Positions 43,185-54,310 of a stretch of DNA of 64,000 bases are shown here, one piece after another. The position numbers and the translations under genes were made by a program. Within the stretch, counting starts at the first letter, position 1. The number at the start of each line of letters is the position of its first letter. The stretch is from Piezodorus guildinii (lineage: Eukaryota; Arthropoda; Insecta; Hemiptera; Pentatomidae): contig CM041295.1 of NCBI GenBank assembly GCA_023052935.1, positions 166,613,366-166,677,365 on the forward strand. The letters are read 5' to 3'. A model generated the notes under the pieces. It saw only the letters and a list, made by a program, of their open reading frames with translations, searched no databases and was not told the DNA's origin.

Positions 43185-43842
43185 ACTAAAATACATCAAT
43201 AAATAATAACTAACAACAAAAGATAACTATTTTATATACTAATTAAAAACATTATCAAACATACACATAATAATGCTACATACAAATTATATTTACCTTA
43301 GTTGTTTACAAATTAAAATATCCATTTTTTATTTAAAATGTTGTCAATAATTTATGTTAAAATTGTTTGTTTTTTTAAATTACCACTAAAGAACAACAAC
43401 CATCCAAACTCGAATATTCTTTGACCCCTTATGGAATAATGAGCCTATTTACTGTAGAAAGTACAAACTGAATTATTATTAAAAATAGGTCAACAATGCA
43501 AGTTTTACAATTTTAATTTTTCTATTGCATCTGCATAGTGAGAACTAAGGTGCTTTGAATCTGTTTTATAATTTATGGTATTTTTTATATTTTATATTAT
43601 ATCACAAAGAATATGTGAGTTTGAATGGTTGTTGTTCCTTGATGGTAATTTAAAAAAAAATTTAACATACAAATGTCAATAGACAATATTTTTAATAAAA
43701 AAAGGATATTTTAATTTTTGAACAACTAAGGTAAATATAATTTTTTTGTAACATTGTTATGTGTATCTTTCATAATATTTATAATTAGTATACAAAATAG
43801 TTATCTTTTGTTGTTAGTCATTAATTATTGATGTATTTTAGT

Positions 43843-43877
43843 GAGTCCTAATGATGGGGAAGGCCCCCCAAACGACT
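43843..43877 (+). ncRNA. Mutated hammerhead-like motif (PLE-3 right arm)
   Basis: GAGTC-CTAATGA-TGGGGaagg-CCCCC-CAAAC-GACT. Compared with the left-arm copy, the G of CTGATGA and the G of GAAAC are lost, so the two arms have diverged by independent mutation. Confidence 0.55.
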
Positions 43878-44254
43878 AGTTTAAAGTTTATTGAAATAAA
43901 CTTTTTTTGGAAGACATAGAAACCAACTAATTATTTGATATCATATTGCAAACTTCCACTGTTTAACCTGTTTTTGTTATAAAAATAATTATAATAATTA
44001 AATTATTATCAAGGGGAATTATCTACTATGTCAAAGAAAATAAATTCTTATAGATGACTTAAAAATTTATCTATAAAACTAGTTCATTGGCTAGATAGCT
44101 CTGACGGACATTAACAAGGTATTGTTTGTTGCAACAGTAGGGGTAAAAACTGCAAGTAAATTTAGCAGTGCTAACCTCTCGAACACCTCTCCCATTCATT
44201 GACTATAGTTACCCCTATCTATACAGTCATGTTACATTAAACATAAATTATTAT

Positions 44255-44537
44255 ACATACATAAGCAACTTTATTTGTTTATTTATTGAACATCACTTTA
44301 TGCTACTATGGCTAATTGAACGATGCTACAGTGGGAGTCCTAAATTTTGCCTATCCAAGTTTTATTAGGATAGGGATCTTTAACGAGTGCCTGATATCAC
44401 ACAGGCTCAGGACCACCTTTTAACATCCCTCCAAAGGGCGGCATAACTAAGGACTTTATACTTCCATTAAAACCTGTGGATTTGAAACCATGACCTTTGG
44501 CATAGGAGGCTGTTATGCTAACCACCCAGCTACAAGT
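44255..44537 (-). repeat. tRNA-derived SINE, copy 2 (best head)
   Basis: Reading leftwards from 44537, the head is tRNA-like, with an A-box region agctgggtggttagcataac and a B-box ggtttcaaatcc about 35 bp later. The body then follows with tgagcctgtgtgatatcagg, tcgttaaagatccctatcct and ataaagtgatgttcaataaa at the 3' end. Related copies are at 19055-19315 and 50640-50760. A tRNA origin is inferred from the spacing of the two boxes. Confidence 0.75.
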
Positions 44538-44547
44538 GATCCCACAT

Positions 44548-46205
44548 AGTCGCGTCAATGAAGCTGTAAAACAGGCAATCTTCGAAAGTCTTCAGAAACA
44601 GCTCCGATTTTGATCATTTTTTAATTTTTGGTTTTTTATATTAATCAAAATCAGAAACCTTTCAAAGGGGAGAAATAATTATTTATATTGTTTAAACAAT
44701 ATGTATGTTTATTATAGCGGATATAATTAGTTGACCGTTGAGAATTACTAGAAGGAATCAGTCCGGGTTGCAGTCAGTAATTTACTGACTGCCACCCGGA
44801 CTATTCCTTCCAGTTTTTCAATTATTTTTTTTTTTTTTTACAAAAGAAAATTAATCTTTCACAATATTGTGTTTTTGTAGTCACTTCCACTGCATACAAT
44901 ACAAGCGGCTAAGCATTACAAACCACTTTTTCTGCAGCCACACGCTGAACCCTATTTTACAAGAGCAAAATATAATTTTCAACACGTTTATGGGTGCTGC
45001 AAGTTGCGTCATTTTGATTGGTTTCAAATAATTATCTAATTTACCAACCCCAATATTCAGGAGATATTAAAGTATTATTTTTCCATAGTTGAACTTGCAG
45101 GTACACTCTTTTAATATGTTGTTTTGCTGCATCCTCTGTTGGAGGTAATGAGCTGAGTTGTACGCTCTTGTCTTTTGAAGCTAATATGATAAAATGCTTG
45201 TATCATAGTTCATTCAAGTTTTTGGCAGTTTTAGTACCACGCATGGTGAGAATACTATAAATACCTCCATTAAAAAGTATTTCTTTACTTTGTTCTTGAA
45301 TCATAAAAGTTCTAGCTACTGTAATAAAATTATTATTTTTTTTTATATATATTTATTAAAAAAATCAGATGTATTATCACATTCAGTGAATGCATGATTG
45401 AGAAAGAGATGTTTTTTGGTAATATTTGGATATTTTATTAACATGGTTTTGTTTGAGTTTTAAGATAAATATTTCTATATCATCAGCTGCTGAAGCCATC
45501 AATATCACTAAAACATCAATGTCTTCTGCTAAACAATCACATCATGGAAGGAACTATCAAGAGCTGATTGTACAATCAAACGATCTGCATCACTTTCTGC
45601 TTGACTCCATTCAATATTATTTTCAGAAAATTTTTTCCAACCCAAGAAAAAATTTATAAATCTATTTTTATTTTTGCTGTTTCCTAAAAAAATTCTCTTT
45701 ATTTGTATTCAGTAGTTATTTCTTAAATATCTGATATATTGTTGAAAAATACCCATATTTTTTTACTTTCACTTACTATATATAGTAAGGGAAAGTATTG
45801 TTTATTTATTTTTTCCCATTTTAATCTATAAAATAACAAACCACTGTCGATAATGTAAAAAAAATTTTGTAACATTTTTAACATCCGTTTCACATGTTCT
45901 TTAAAAATATCATATAGCGTTAATCTCGTTGTTTTTCTCATTCCAGTGTTATCAAAAAGTGAAAGAGGATAGGTAGCCAGCTCATAGTTGAAATATTGAC
46001 GAAGTCCATCATTACTTTATATCTCTTTATATAAATAATGTAGATATTGTTTACACAATATAAAAAATTATTCCCCCCCCCCTTTGAAAGGTTTCTGATT
46101 TTGATTAATATAAAAAAACAAAAATTAAAAAAAAAAAAAAAAAAATGATAAAAATCAGAGCTGTTTCTGAGGACTTTTGATGAAAAAGCTTCATTGACAC
46201 GACTA
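44548..46205 (-). mobile_element. Inverted-repeat DNA element with PIN-like ORF remnant
   Basis: Inverted repeats of about 155 bp bound the unit (tagtcgcgtcaatgaagc at 44548 and its near complement ending at 46205). Both contain aatcagaaacctttcaaagg and a poly(C/G)-prone tract (46074-46083). A second, short palindrome inside the left end (44725-44815, agtccgggt / acccggact) is shared with sequence at 58965-59035. The interior carries a degraded ORF on the minus strand. I cannot assign it to a named superfamily. Confidence 0.7.
44880..45665 (-). pseudogene. Remnant of an unnamed protein with a PIN-like acidic core
   Basis: Reading leftwards in two frames, the segments are WSQAESDADRLIVQSALDSS, then AEDIDVLVILMASAADDIEI (about 45540-45480), IFILKLKQNHVNKIS, and further on MRGTKTAKNLNEL, VQLSSLPPTEDAAKQHIKRV (about 45165-45105) and VYLQVQLW. 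The pattern D..I...AL..., (G)EDID.LV.L is like the acidic core of PIN/FEN-type nucleases. SLPPT.DAA..H..RVY.QVQ.W is a C-terminal signature I remember from large uncharacterised proteins repeated in arthropod genomes. Stops and frame changes show it is dead. Confidence 0.55.
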
Positions 46206-46466
46206 ATAAGCAACTTTAAAAGAAATCTTTATGATATGCTCACCCAAGCCTGAATCAATCAGTGTTACCAAACAATATCAAAAGAAAATTTAGATAGACC
46301 TTTAAGCAAATGAGAAACAGGAGTTCACTAATAAACTGAGATGTTTTATAAATAAAAGCTTAAAACAAGAAGAATGGAGAATATAAATGACTTAACATGC
46401 GCAAAGTTCTTAAAAACTAATAAATTCTAGAAACACATAAAATATTCTAAAAAATGGTAAACTAAC

Positions 46467-46663
46467 CAAGATAGTTCTCTGAGCTAATAAACCAATAAAA
46501 TTTCTCAAACCAATATATTTTTCTGGTTTTTGAAATTATGACCTGTGATTTAATAGTTTTCAAAGTTTCACGTGCCTTCTTTTCTGCTGATTTCAGGGCT
46601 TTTTTCTGTGAATCTAAAGTTTTTTTCTCTTTTAAGGCTGCGTGTTTCTTATCATCATAATAC
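46467..46663 (-). CDS. NEMF: NEMF exon D (second coiled-coil helix)
   Basis: Acceptor TTAAAG precedes 46663 and donor GTTAGT follows 46467. The exon has one base, 65 codons and one base, in register with exons C and E. The peptide YYDDKKHAALKEKKTLDSQK, KALKSAEKKARETLKTIKSQ, TRKIYWFEKFYWFISSENYL reproduces the second coiled-coil arm of NEMF and the conserved R..YWFEKF.WFISSENYL link into NFACT-R. The coiled coil is the part that reaches toward Listerin on the 60S subunit. Identification is very secure. Confidence 0.97.
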
Positions 46664-47770
46664 CTTTAACAAATCATTAAGTATGTTTTAGATATATTTA
46701 ATTGAATTCAAACTGAGTATAATAAATAATATAATTATAGATGCATGAATGAAGATTCACTTTTTGGATCTTCACAATGACGAAAAAAAAACCATTACAT
46801 ACCTGAGCCATACATACACAAAATCAGACTAACATAAACTACATAAACTTAAAAATCGTAATTTTCACTTATTTATAAGAACAGACTTTTTTTTGGAGGG
46901 GATCACAGACCGTCGAGGCTCTTGGCTGTGCGATATTGTAATGTATAGAGGATACTGAGGGGAGTAAGTTAGGATTGGCTAATTATTTTATTAATTAAAT
47001 AAATATTAATAAGCTTTGTCAGCAAAAGTCAAAAGGCATTTCCCTAGCCCCCTTGGATTGTCCGTGGGCTTGGGCTGTCAGTGGGCTGCCCCACCCGCGG
47101 TATTTAGAACCCAGCTACTAGCCTGGGCAAAGGCTGGACTTCACATATCAGCCCCGCCCGAGTTGACGAGGATGAGAAAGGAGATTTGAAGTGCAGTCTT
47201 ATTCCACCCACAAGAAGTCGAGTTCCATCCTCAAGAAGAGGTCAGTCTTATTTCAGCCACAAGAGTCTTATTCCAGCAAGAGAACAGCCGAGGTCTATCC
47301 TCAAGAGGAAGCAATGTTCACTGGGGGGCGTAGAGCAGCTGAAGGATGAAGACTAAAACAGATTCCACCTTCACCAGCTGACTAAGTGTTTTAAAGGTAT
47401 TTTTTAAAATTGTAATATTGTATGGCAAGTTCAACTATAATGTCCCTCAGTATTCTCAACCATTGTGTAAATATATCGTATATGTTCAAGTTAAGTTAAA
47501 TAATAATGCATCTATTGAAACTCGTCTAATTTTATCTTACCTTGCATGCCACCACCTACTTGGATTGGTAAACACGATACCTTAGGAAAGGAAATACAAT
47601 GGTATCATTAAATATAGTCCATATATCGATTTAAGAGATCAAGTAAGCTAGTTTTTGAAGGTACCACTGCCTTAGAAAAACAGTTGGTCAAAAACATAGC
47701 AATATAGTCCCCTAAGATTTCACACCACAATTCTTGAAGACATGTAATAGGGTAAGGTCATCAAACCTAT
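46664..47770. other. Intron sequence with a possible solo LTR
   Basis: The part from about 46900 to 47545 differs from its surroundings in being GC-richer. It has a TGT start (tgtgcgatattgtaatg near 46928), a tatttagaaccc TATA-like motif at 47100 and an AT-rich end (taattttatcttacc near 47541). This is the look of a solo gypsy or BEL LTR. Repeats of aagagtcttattcca lie in between (47210-47285). No duplication or partner LTR was found. Confidence 0.35.
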
Positions 47771-47935
47771 TTTTGTGAGTGGCCACCAGTTGGCTGACAT
47801 GCCTAACACATCCGGGGGAGAGGCGGTGAATGAAACCCCATTAAATTATATGCTTGAAAATGGGGCTGAGGTTCTAACACAGAACCTTAGGTGTGTAGAC
47901 TAGCATGGTAACTACACAGCCACAGGCTTCCCAAG
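47770..47935 (-). repeat. tRNA-derived SINE, second family
   Basis: Read leftwards from 47935, an A-box-like tggctgtgtagttaccatgc is followed by a B-box-like ggttctgtgttagaacc about 30 bp further. The body is unlike the SINE at 44255-44537, so it seems a separate family. It is followed by an internal cgcctctcccccgg block. Confidence 0.5.
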
Positions 47936-48166
47936 TAGAATACTATTTTGCTTAACTTTGGCATGAATAAAAGAACATTAAGTTCTTGAAACATCACCAA
48001 AACATAATTATATTAATATATTGAACCTCAAGACCCTTTAAAAAAACTTATATTATTATATATTCAATAAGGCATTCCATACTTCCATTAAATTTTTTTA
48101 ATCTTTAAAACTTTTTTTCATCTTTTTACATCAACTTACATCAATTTAACATCAACTTTTTACACC

Positions 48167-48201
48167 TCAACGCTTCAGGAAATTTTTCCCATTTCCAAGA
48201 C
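48167..48201 (-). ncRNA. Strongly degraded hammerhead-like motif
   Basis: The minus strand reads GTC, TTGGAAA, TGGGaaaaatTTCC, TGAAGC, GTTGA. Only the general layout of the PLE-1 and 38502 motifs remains. It lies 95 bp left of the Tc1 element. Confidence 0.35.
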
Positions 48202-48295
48202 TATTATGTTCTTGTCATTATTTTACACAATTATGTAGCACAACGCTACATGTCAACTGCTTGACAACTATTGGCTCACTGTAGCGTTCAATATA

Positions 48296-49879
48296 CACTG
48301 CCGGACAAAATTAAAGGATCACTTCAATATTTTGAAATTACTGAACTGTATAGGGTATTTTTGAAAATATTCTTTTTTCTTTGGAAGTCACACTTCATTA
48401 AAAGGGTAATAAAAAATAAAAAATTATTTTCTAGAAATTTTTAATAGGAAAACAAATCAAAAAATAAAAATGCCCTACAGTCTCAAAATGAAAAAGTAAA
48501 TTTTTGAAATGAAATGAAATAACGAAACTGAATAAAAAGGGAAGAATTTGAGGAAAACGATCAATAATTGGTATTCCCAACTCTAGCTCTGATAATTGCT
48601 TCCATTCTCCTGCCCATTCCAGCAATCAGGGCTCTAACATGTTGTTCTGGGATGTTGTTCCACTCTTCCACTAACATTTCCCTAAAATCTGCCAAATTTT
48701 GTGGGTCTCGGGCGCGGACACGTCTCCCAAGCATGTCCCATACATGCTCTATTGGGTTCATATCTGGACTTCTGGGTGGCCAAACTATAACGTCAATTTC
48801 TTCTTGTCTGAGGAAATTTTGCACTGATTGAGCAACGTGAGGTCGGGCATTATCGTGCATAAAAATAAAGTTACCTGCGATATTTCCGGCGAAAGGTATT
48901 ACATGTGGCTCAACTACCTCCCTAATGTACCTGTCAGCAGTTATAGAGCCACGGTTCACAAGAACCAACTCTGTACGGGAGTTTAAATTTATGCCCCCCC
49001 ACAACATCACTGACCCACCACCAAACGCAACCCTTGGAGAAAAAGTGCATGGAGCATACCTCTCTCCCCGCCTTCTCCATACCTTTTCCCCTCCATCTGG
49101 AGATCAGAGACAGAATCTTGACTCATCGCTGAATAATACGAGGCTCCAATCTTCCTGAGTCCAGTTTAGGTGCTCCCGAGCAAACCTCAAGCGCTCAACC
49201 CGGTGTTCCCTGGAGTGAAGATGTCCAGTAGCTGAAGGATGGGAGGTCAATCCATAATCGTTTAGTCGTCTTCTCACGGTTCGCTCTGAAATTTGCACAT
49301 TCCTGAACCTCTAGAGGAGACCACGCAGACTGTTACCAGTTGATCGGCGATCCCGAAGAGCATGCAGCTGCAAATCTCTCTCGTCGCGGTGGGAAGTTGA
49401 CCTCGGACAGCCTTGTCCGACTCTTCTTGTATGCCCTCCAGTTTGACGGTGCCTATTAAGCACCCTGGACACTACGGATTGTGACCGCTGGAGCCATTGC
49501 GCAATATGCCTTTGAGAAAACCCTTCTTCACTCAAAACAACAGCACGAATTGATTCCTCTTCGGTCAATGCTCTTCTGTTGACCATCACAACGTTCTTAC
49601 TAAACTCACAAGTAAAAACTAAAGTCTCTTAAATGTTAGAAAATCTTCAATAAGATGAATCTTTGCTAACAACTAACCATTTACTGGTAGGAAGAAAGAA
49701 AAGAAGAGGATTAACTGACCCTTTTCTCCATAAACGGGTGGGAATATAAACAGGTAGAGGATTAACTTGATAAGATAAAACACAAAGTCCAGTCTGGAAC
49801 AAAGGAATTCCTATTTTTATCTCTTATGTAATAATAATATAAATATTTGTAAGTGATCCTTTAATTTTGTCTGGCAGTG
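48296..49879 (-). mobile_element. Tc1-like DNA transposon, near-complete
   Basis: The 1,584-bp element has matching terminal inverted repeats (cactgccggacaaaattaaa at the left and its near complement ending ggcagtg at 49879) and is flanked by TA on both sides within tatata. The two TIRs match over about 29 bp with one or two differences. It carries a single transposase gene on the minus strand. Size, TA target and DD34E transposase place it in the Tc1 family. Confidence 0.97.
48561..49589 (-). pseudogene. Tc1-family transposase with two in-frame stops
   Basis: One continuous frame of about 342 codons begins MMVNRRALTEEESIRAVVL at 49589. The N-terminal paired helix-turn-helix domain is visible (FSQRHIAQWLQRSQSVVSRV, then QISERTVRRRLNDYGL). 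The catalytic triad is present: D in LFSDESRF, D in FMHDNARPHV and E in NPIEHVWD, with 34 residues between the second D and the E. Stops are TAG near 49313 and TGA near 49104. The second looks like a CGA-to-TGA transition. Otherwise the gene is undamaged, so the insertion is young. Confidence 0.97.
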
Positions 49880-50368
49880 TATATATCCTTTTTTTTTTTG
49901 GTTTAGACAACTTTTGGTTTGAAAATTCAAATAAAATTAACAGATAAAAGTTCCAATCATAAAATTAAAAGGTTAAAAACAACCTTGGCACATTCCAAAA
50001 TAAGGATATAATTAATAAAAATTTACATAATTTAAAATTGTCTTTAATCTCAGGGCAAGGGCTTCCAGACAATCAGGCACACCCAACTTAAAATAAAAAA
50101 CAGTTTTAAACGTCTACAAAGTAGACTGTAATAATGTAGATTTATAAGAGCGTCTGCTGAAAACTTGGAAGGTGAAGTTACACTTGCAATGTTGCAAGTT
50201 GTGCTGTTAGAATATCACTGTAATTATCAATTAAAGCATTATTAATTTTTTTATTTAAGCGATTCAGAATATATCTTTGTTTTTTTATCAGAGCTGGGTT
50301 GGAAATGTATTTTTATTTATGTTAGCATATGTTTTTAAAAAAATTAGTTAAAAGCTTGTAGTGTAATA

Positions 50369-50445
50369 CAGTGGTTCCCAACTAGTGGTTCACGGACCCC
50401 TGGGGGTCCGCAGACAATGTCCAAGGGGTCCACGAGATGTCATTG
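50369..50445 (+). repeat. hAT-like terminal inverted repeat fragment
   Basis: The sequence cagtggttcccaactagtgg, followed by a ggacccctgggggtcc palindrome, is typical of the ends of hAT elements and their MITEs. No matching right end was found, so it is probably a truncated copy. Confidence 0.55.
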
Positions 50446-50639
50446 GGAAGCAATTTTTAATTACCTTAAAGAAAAATATTTGTGAAGCCTTCGTTTTTAA
50501 TAAGAATCACATGCTATATTCGGAGATATTTAACATTATAAGTGATATAATTGCTTTTGTTTACTGGCAGGTACCTGCTACTGCACAATCACAATGTTGA
50601 ATAAACCCTTCTAGTATAAGTTTTAAATTATAGGTTATT

Positions 50640-50760
50640 TTTATTCTTTTAAGGTAATTTTATGCTTTAAGTGGAAGTCCTAATTTTTTCCACCAAGGTT
50701 TAATTAGGATGGTACTCTTTAACGAGTACCTGACATGGCATAGGCACTGGAACACATATG
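50640..50760 (-). repeat. SINE fragment, copy 3
   Basis: Shares tttatgct, gtcctaatttt, aaggtttaattaggatgg, ctttaacgagtacctga and ataggca with the SINEs at 19055-19315 and 44255-44537. Only the body is present and the tRNA-like head is missing. Confidence 0.65.
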
Positions 50761-50924
50761 TATTTTGCACACACATTGGTTGAAATCACCTGATTCTGAA
50801 TGGCTAAAATAAACTTTCCCTTCCAGGAAACAAATGACCTCTGGTACATTCAGTGATTTTCTATGCAATATACTGTTTTTCATCAATTCATTAGTACATT
50901 TAGCATTACTTTTATAATAATAAT

Positions 50925-51875
50925 AATAATAGGCTTACCGAACCCGAAGGTTCGATGTCGATACCACCAAACTTTGCCTGCACAGACTTGTCCAATGTTC
51001 GCCGGTCAAGCCCAAGCACCAGAGATCAGCCTTAATGCAATCCTCCCATCTCCGCTTTGGCCTACCTTTCGGGCGCCTACCAGTCCGTTCAGCGAATACC
51101 AACTTTCTCGGAATCCTTTCCTCACCGAGCCCAACAACTTTACGCGCCCATTTGAGTCTCCACGATGCTATCAACTCAATTATATTCACACGGTACAAAA
51201 TCCGCAATTCCGCGTTGTGCAACCTTCTAAACTCCCCAGTGGCCTCATCTCTCTTCGGACCAAATATTTTAAGTAGTACCTTATTTTCGAAAACCTTAAG
51301 CCGTTGTTCATCCTTCAAAGTAAGCGGCCACGTTTCACATCCGTAAAGAACCATCGGAAGAATAATAGTTTTATAAATTCTAACCTTAAAGTTTTTAGAC
51401 AAAAGCCGCGAGCTAAGTAATTTAGCAACTGAATAATAACACGCATTTCCCACCTTTAACCGGGACTTTATTTCTTCCTGGATTTCATTTTTTCTTGTTA
51501 TCATTGAACCTAAATACTTGAATTTCTCTACATGTTCAAAAGTATGCCCTGAAATATTAATATTATCAAGATCGCAACCATTTCTGCTACTAATCATATA
51601 TTTCGTCTTATTGGTATTTAATTTGAGACCTATTTGTTTACCGGTTTTTATTAACACACTTGTATTTAGTTGTATGGTTTCCGTGTCTTCACCTAGCAGT
51701 ACCAAATCATCGGCATACCCTAAAACCGGAATCTTGTCACCCATATTTAAGCCTTTCTCGGTACACATCACCTTTTCTATGACATATTCTAAAGCTATAT
51801 TAAACAAAACAGGTGAAAGGGAGTCACCCTGTTTCAAACCCGATCGCACCTCAAATCTCTCGGAGTAATTATGAC
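50925..51875 (-). pseudogene. RTE-like LINE 3' half, open 304-codon frame
   Basis: Read leftwards from 51849, an uninterrupted frame gives GLKQGDSLSPVLFNIALEYV, PVLGYADDLVLLGEDTETI (catalytic YADD), LKLNTNKTKYMIS, FKYLGSMITRKNEIQEEI, IYKTIILPMVLYGCETWPL, FGPKRDEATGEFRRLHN and GRRPKGRPKRRWED. It begins in RT motif B, so it is 5'-truncated, and ends in (tta)n. No stop codons are present in the retained part, so the insertion is relatively recent. It is related to but distinct from the RTE copies at 5602 and 39672. Confidence 0.9.
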
Positions 51876-52059
51876 AATTATAACATAAACAAGAGTTAAT
51901 TTCAGTCTATTTAGTAGTAACCATACCAAATACTTATTTACTCTTTATTCAATGCATATGTTATATTTTATTATTTGTAATTGTGATATAAAATTATTGT
52001 ATGGATTTTACAAACTTCTGATGTTCACTATTAGGGGATGAATACAAGAACACTATGCC

Positions 52060-52400
52060 TAATAATTTTACATGCCCATCCGAGCCACTACCATGCTACC
52101 ATTTCATTTATATAGAGGAGTACAAGATCCGTAATTCCGTGTTGTGTCACCTTATAAATTTTCTAGTAGCCTCATTCCTCTTTGGACCAAAAATGTAGAA
52201 TCTTATTCCCGAAAAACTTAATGCGTTGTCATTCTTCAATAGTTAACGACCACATTTCCCATACATATAGAACCATCGGGAGAATAATAGTTTTGTAAAT
52301 TCTAACCTTTAAGTTTCTTGACAAAAGCTGTGAGATAGTTAATTTTGCAACTAAATAATAATACGCAGTTCCCATCATTAACTACCAATTTATTTCCTCC
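52060..52400 (-). pseudogene. Older copy of the same RTE 3' region
   Basis: The sequence (tttacatgcccatccgagcc through accatcgggagaataatagt) parallels 51140-51470 with about 80% identity but with frame-breaking changes. It lies 200 bp from the younger copy in the same orientation. It is either a second insertion or a diverged duplicate. Confidence 0.8.
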
Positions 52401-53712
52401 TAAATAAATTTAAATAAATTTATATTATAGAATAATATAATATAAGATATAATAATATAAGATAGAACAATATAAGATAGAATAATATAATATAAGATGA
52501 TAATATAGAAGCACTTTAATACTTCAATTTATCCATATATTCATATTAATGTTTCAGATGTGCACACTGTAACTAGATTTACTAACTTTCTTGGTATACA
52601 CTTCTTAATCAAATTATAACATAATAATTTTGGTGGTCTATGAAGTCATTCGATTTTTTAAAATATATGTACAGCTGAAGTACCACCCTGTTGTATTCCA
52701 ATATTTTCTCCAATATTTGACATAAAGATACATTTGATCAACAGTTGAATGATTCTGCCGAAAACCATATTGGTAGTCTCCAAGAATTTCCCTGGTGTAT
52801 ACCATGATTCAACTTGTTCGGATCGAAGAGAAGATTTTATAACATACTGGAAGAAAAGAGATTCTAGAATAATTTTAACAGTCCGTCCTCTATATTTTAG
52901 AAATGCTTCATTCATTAGAAATTATATAAATTCTCCCTGCTTTAGAACATCTTCCTATGGCTATCTCCCCCTTATTTTATTTGGCTCTTCTATCCACGGT
53001 TCAGCACTCTTTTAACCGATCGCAAGGATTGCCCGCCATCTGAATGCAGACACCTGGAGTAGCTAAGCGGATACTCGCCAGGCAGCTCCACCTGCACCGC
53101 ACTGAAGATACATAATTTTGTATGTGTTAATGTGGAGTGTGAAATTGTAATATATTTTATAACCATGTTCATTGCAAATACATTTTTATTAATCAAGAAA
53201 AAGAAAGGCTATAAAAAAAAGAAAATATCTGGGCCCATAATAGGTAAGTAAGTAGTTACCACTCGGTGTTGAGATAGGCCATAAGTTTATAAACATCCAG
53301 CTGGTCAAAGGCATGGCACCCTCCTCACTTCACCTTAACCTCTCTTACTACCTTGTTATATGACTCAGATATAACTTTCTTGGTTAAACACTAATATCTA
53401 TGTTGTTTTTGGTTAACCCTACTTATCCTACCTCTGCCCCTCATAGGATGGGGTACATATGCACCTATGAGGAGTCCTAACCGCTGCTATTGAGCTTCTA
53501 CCTCATGGAGCAGTCCTACCTGCCTAGTCCCCTCTGCTAATAGGTAGGTGCAGGTGCACCCCTACCTGACAGGGTACCTTATACCTGGTGCTACAGTACG
53601 TGCTTGTATCACAGCGGGCACCAACCTCCATCATATTCACTCCTATACTGAACAGGTATTGTTGAGGCCTTCTGAAGATCTGTCACTATTATAACAACCA
53701 ACCTTGACACTC
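52401..53712. other. Intron sequence, unassigned
   Basis: A run of aatataagata repeats lies at 52430-52500. A minus-strand frame at 52658-52915 (KYRGRTVKIILESLFF ... GIQQGGTSAVHIF) could be a scrap of a LINE RT but I cannot support it firmly. A GC-richer block at 53270-53660 (ctacctgacagggtacctt region) has no match I recognise. Confidence 0.4.
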
Positions 53713-53804
53713 TGATATTCAGGAGATAAGATGAGGAAGATGGTTGGGGGTGCGGTCATAAATTAAAAACACACAATTAAAAATAAGCGTTATTTTAATT
53801 ATGT

Positions 53805-53844
53805 GCCGACGTTTCGGCCTACAATGTGGGCCTTCATCAGGGCT
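53805..53844 (-). ncRNA. Hammerhead ribozyme, canonical core (PLE-4 left arm)
   Basis: On the minus strand the layout is AGCC, CTGATGA, AGGCC-cacattgta-GGCC, GAAAC, GTC, GGC. Stem I pairs GCC with GGC, stem II has four to five GC-rich pairs, both core boxes are intact and the cleavage triplet is the preferred GTC. Stem III is minimal. The first arm preserves the same bases as the second. Confidence 0.85.
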
Positions 53845-54270
53845 AAAAGAAACAAGATAACAACCAATGTAATTATAGACTTAATAATGCGTTAGGTATA
53901 TAATAATAATATGACAGTAATAAATTATGGGAACATAAATAATATTAAATGTAAAATGATAATAAGATGACAATTATAAAGGATGGAAATAAGGTGACAG
54001 TTATAAAGTATGGAAATAAACAAAATTAAGATGATAGTTATAAAGTATGGAAGTAGACATAACTATCATCTTTATAACTATCATCTTAATTTTGTTTATT
54101 TCCATACTTTATAACTGTCACCTTATTTCCATCCTTTATAATTGTCATCTTATTATCATTTTACATTTAATATTATTTATGTTCCCATAATTTATTACTG
54201 TCATATTATTATTATATACCTAACGCATTATTAAGTCTATAATTACATTGGTTGTTATCTTGTTTCTTTT

Positions 54271-54310
54271 AGCCCTGATGAAGGCCCACATTGTAGGCCG
54301 AAACGTCGGC
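54271..54310 (+). ncRNA. Hammerhead ribozyme, canonical core (PLE-4 right arm)
   Basis: The plus-strand twin of 53805-53844 has the same 40 bases in inverted orientation: CTGATGA at 54275-54281, stem II aggcc / ggcc, GAAAC at 54300-54304 and cleavage triplet GTC at 54305-54307. It is predicted to cleave after the C at 54307. The repeat structure means that transcription through the locus in either direction gives one functional-sense hammerhead. Confidence 0.87.

Larger units (their letters stand above)
43084..43945. mobile_element. Penelope-derived palindrome (PLE-3) with hammerhead
   Basis: Arms 43084-43470 and 43560-43945 are inverted copies (for example ataattagttggtttctatg and its complement at the ends). 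The centre encodes, on the minus strand, NYKTDSKHLSSHYADAIEKL (about 43575-43515), which parallels the NYKTDTKNLGTHYIN tail of PLE-1. The unit is thus a severely 5'-truncated Penelope element between inverted pseudo-LTRs. The left arm contains a good hammerhead motif and the right arm a mutated one. Confidence 0.82.

Noticed and set aside
52658..52915. 85-codon frame with GIQQGGTSAVHIF
   Set aside because: It is faintly like an RT motif B (QGG.SSP) but with no second motif nearby, so it was not called as a LINE.
53001..53110. GC-richer block near gcaaggattgcccgccatctg as a CpG island or gene start
   Set aside because: Too short and no coding or splice signal. It may be part of an unrecognised repeat.
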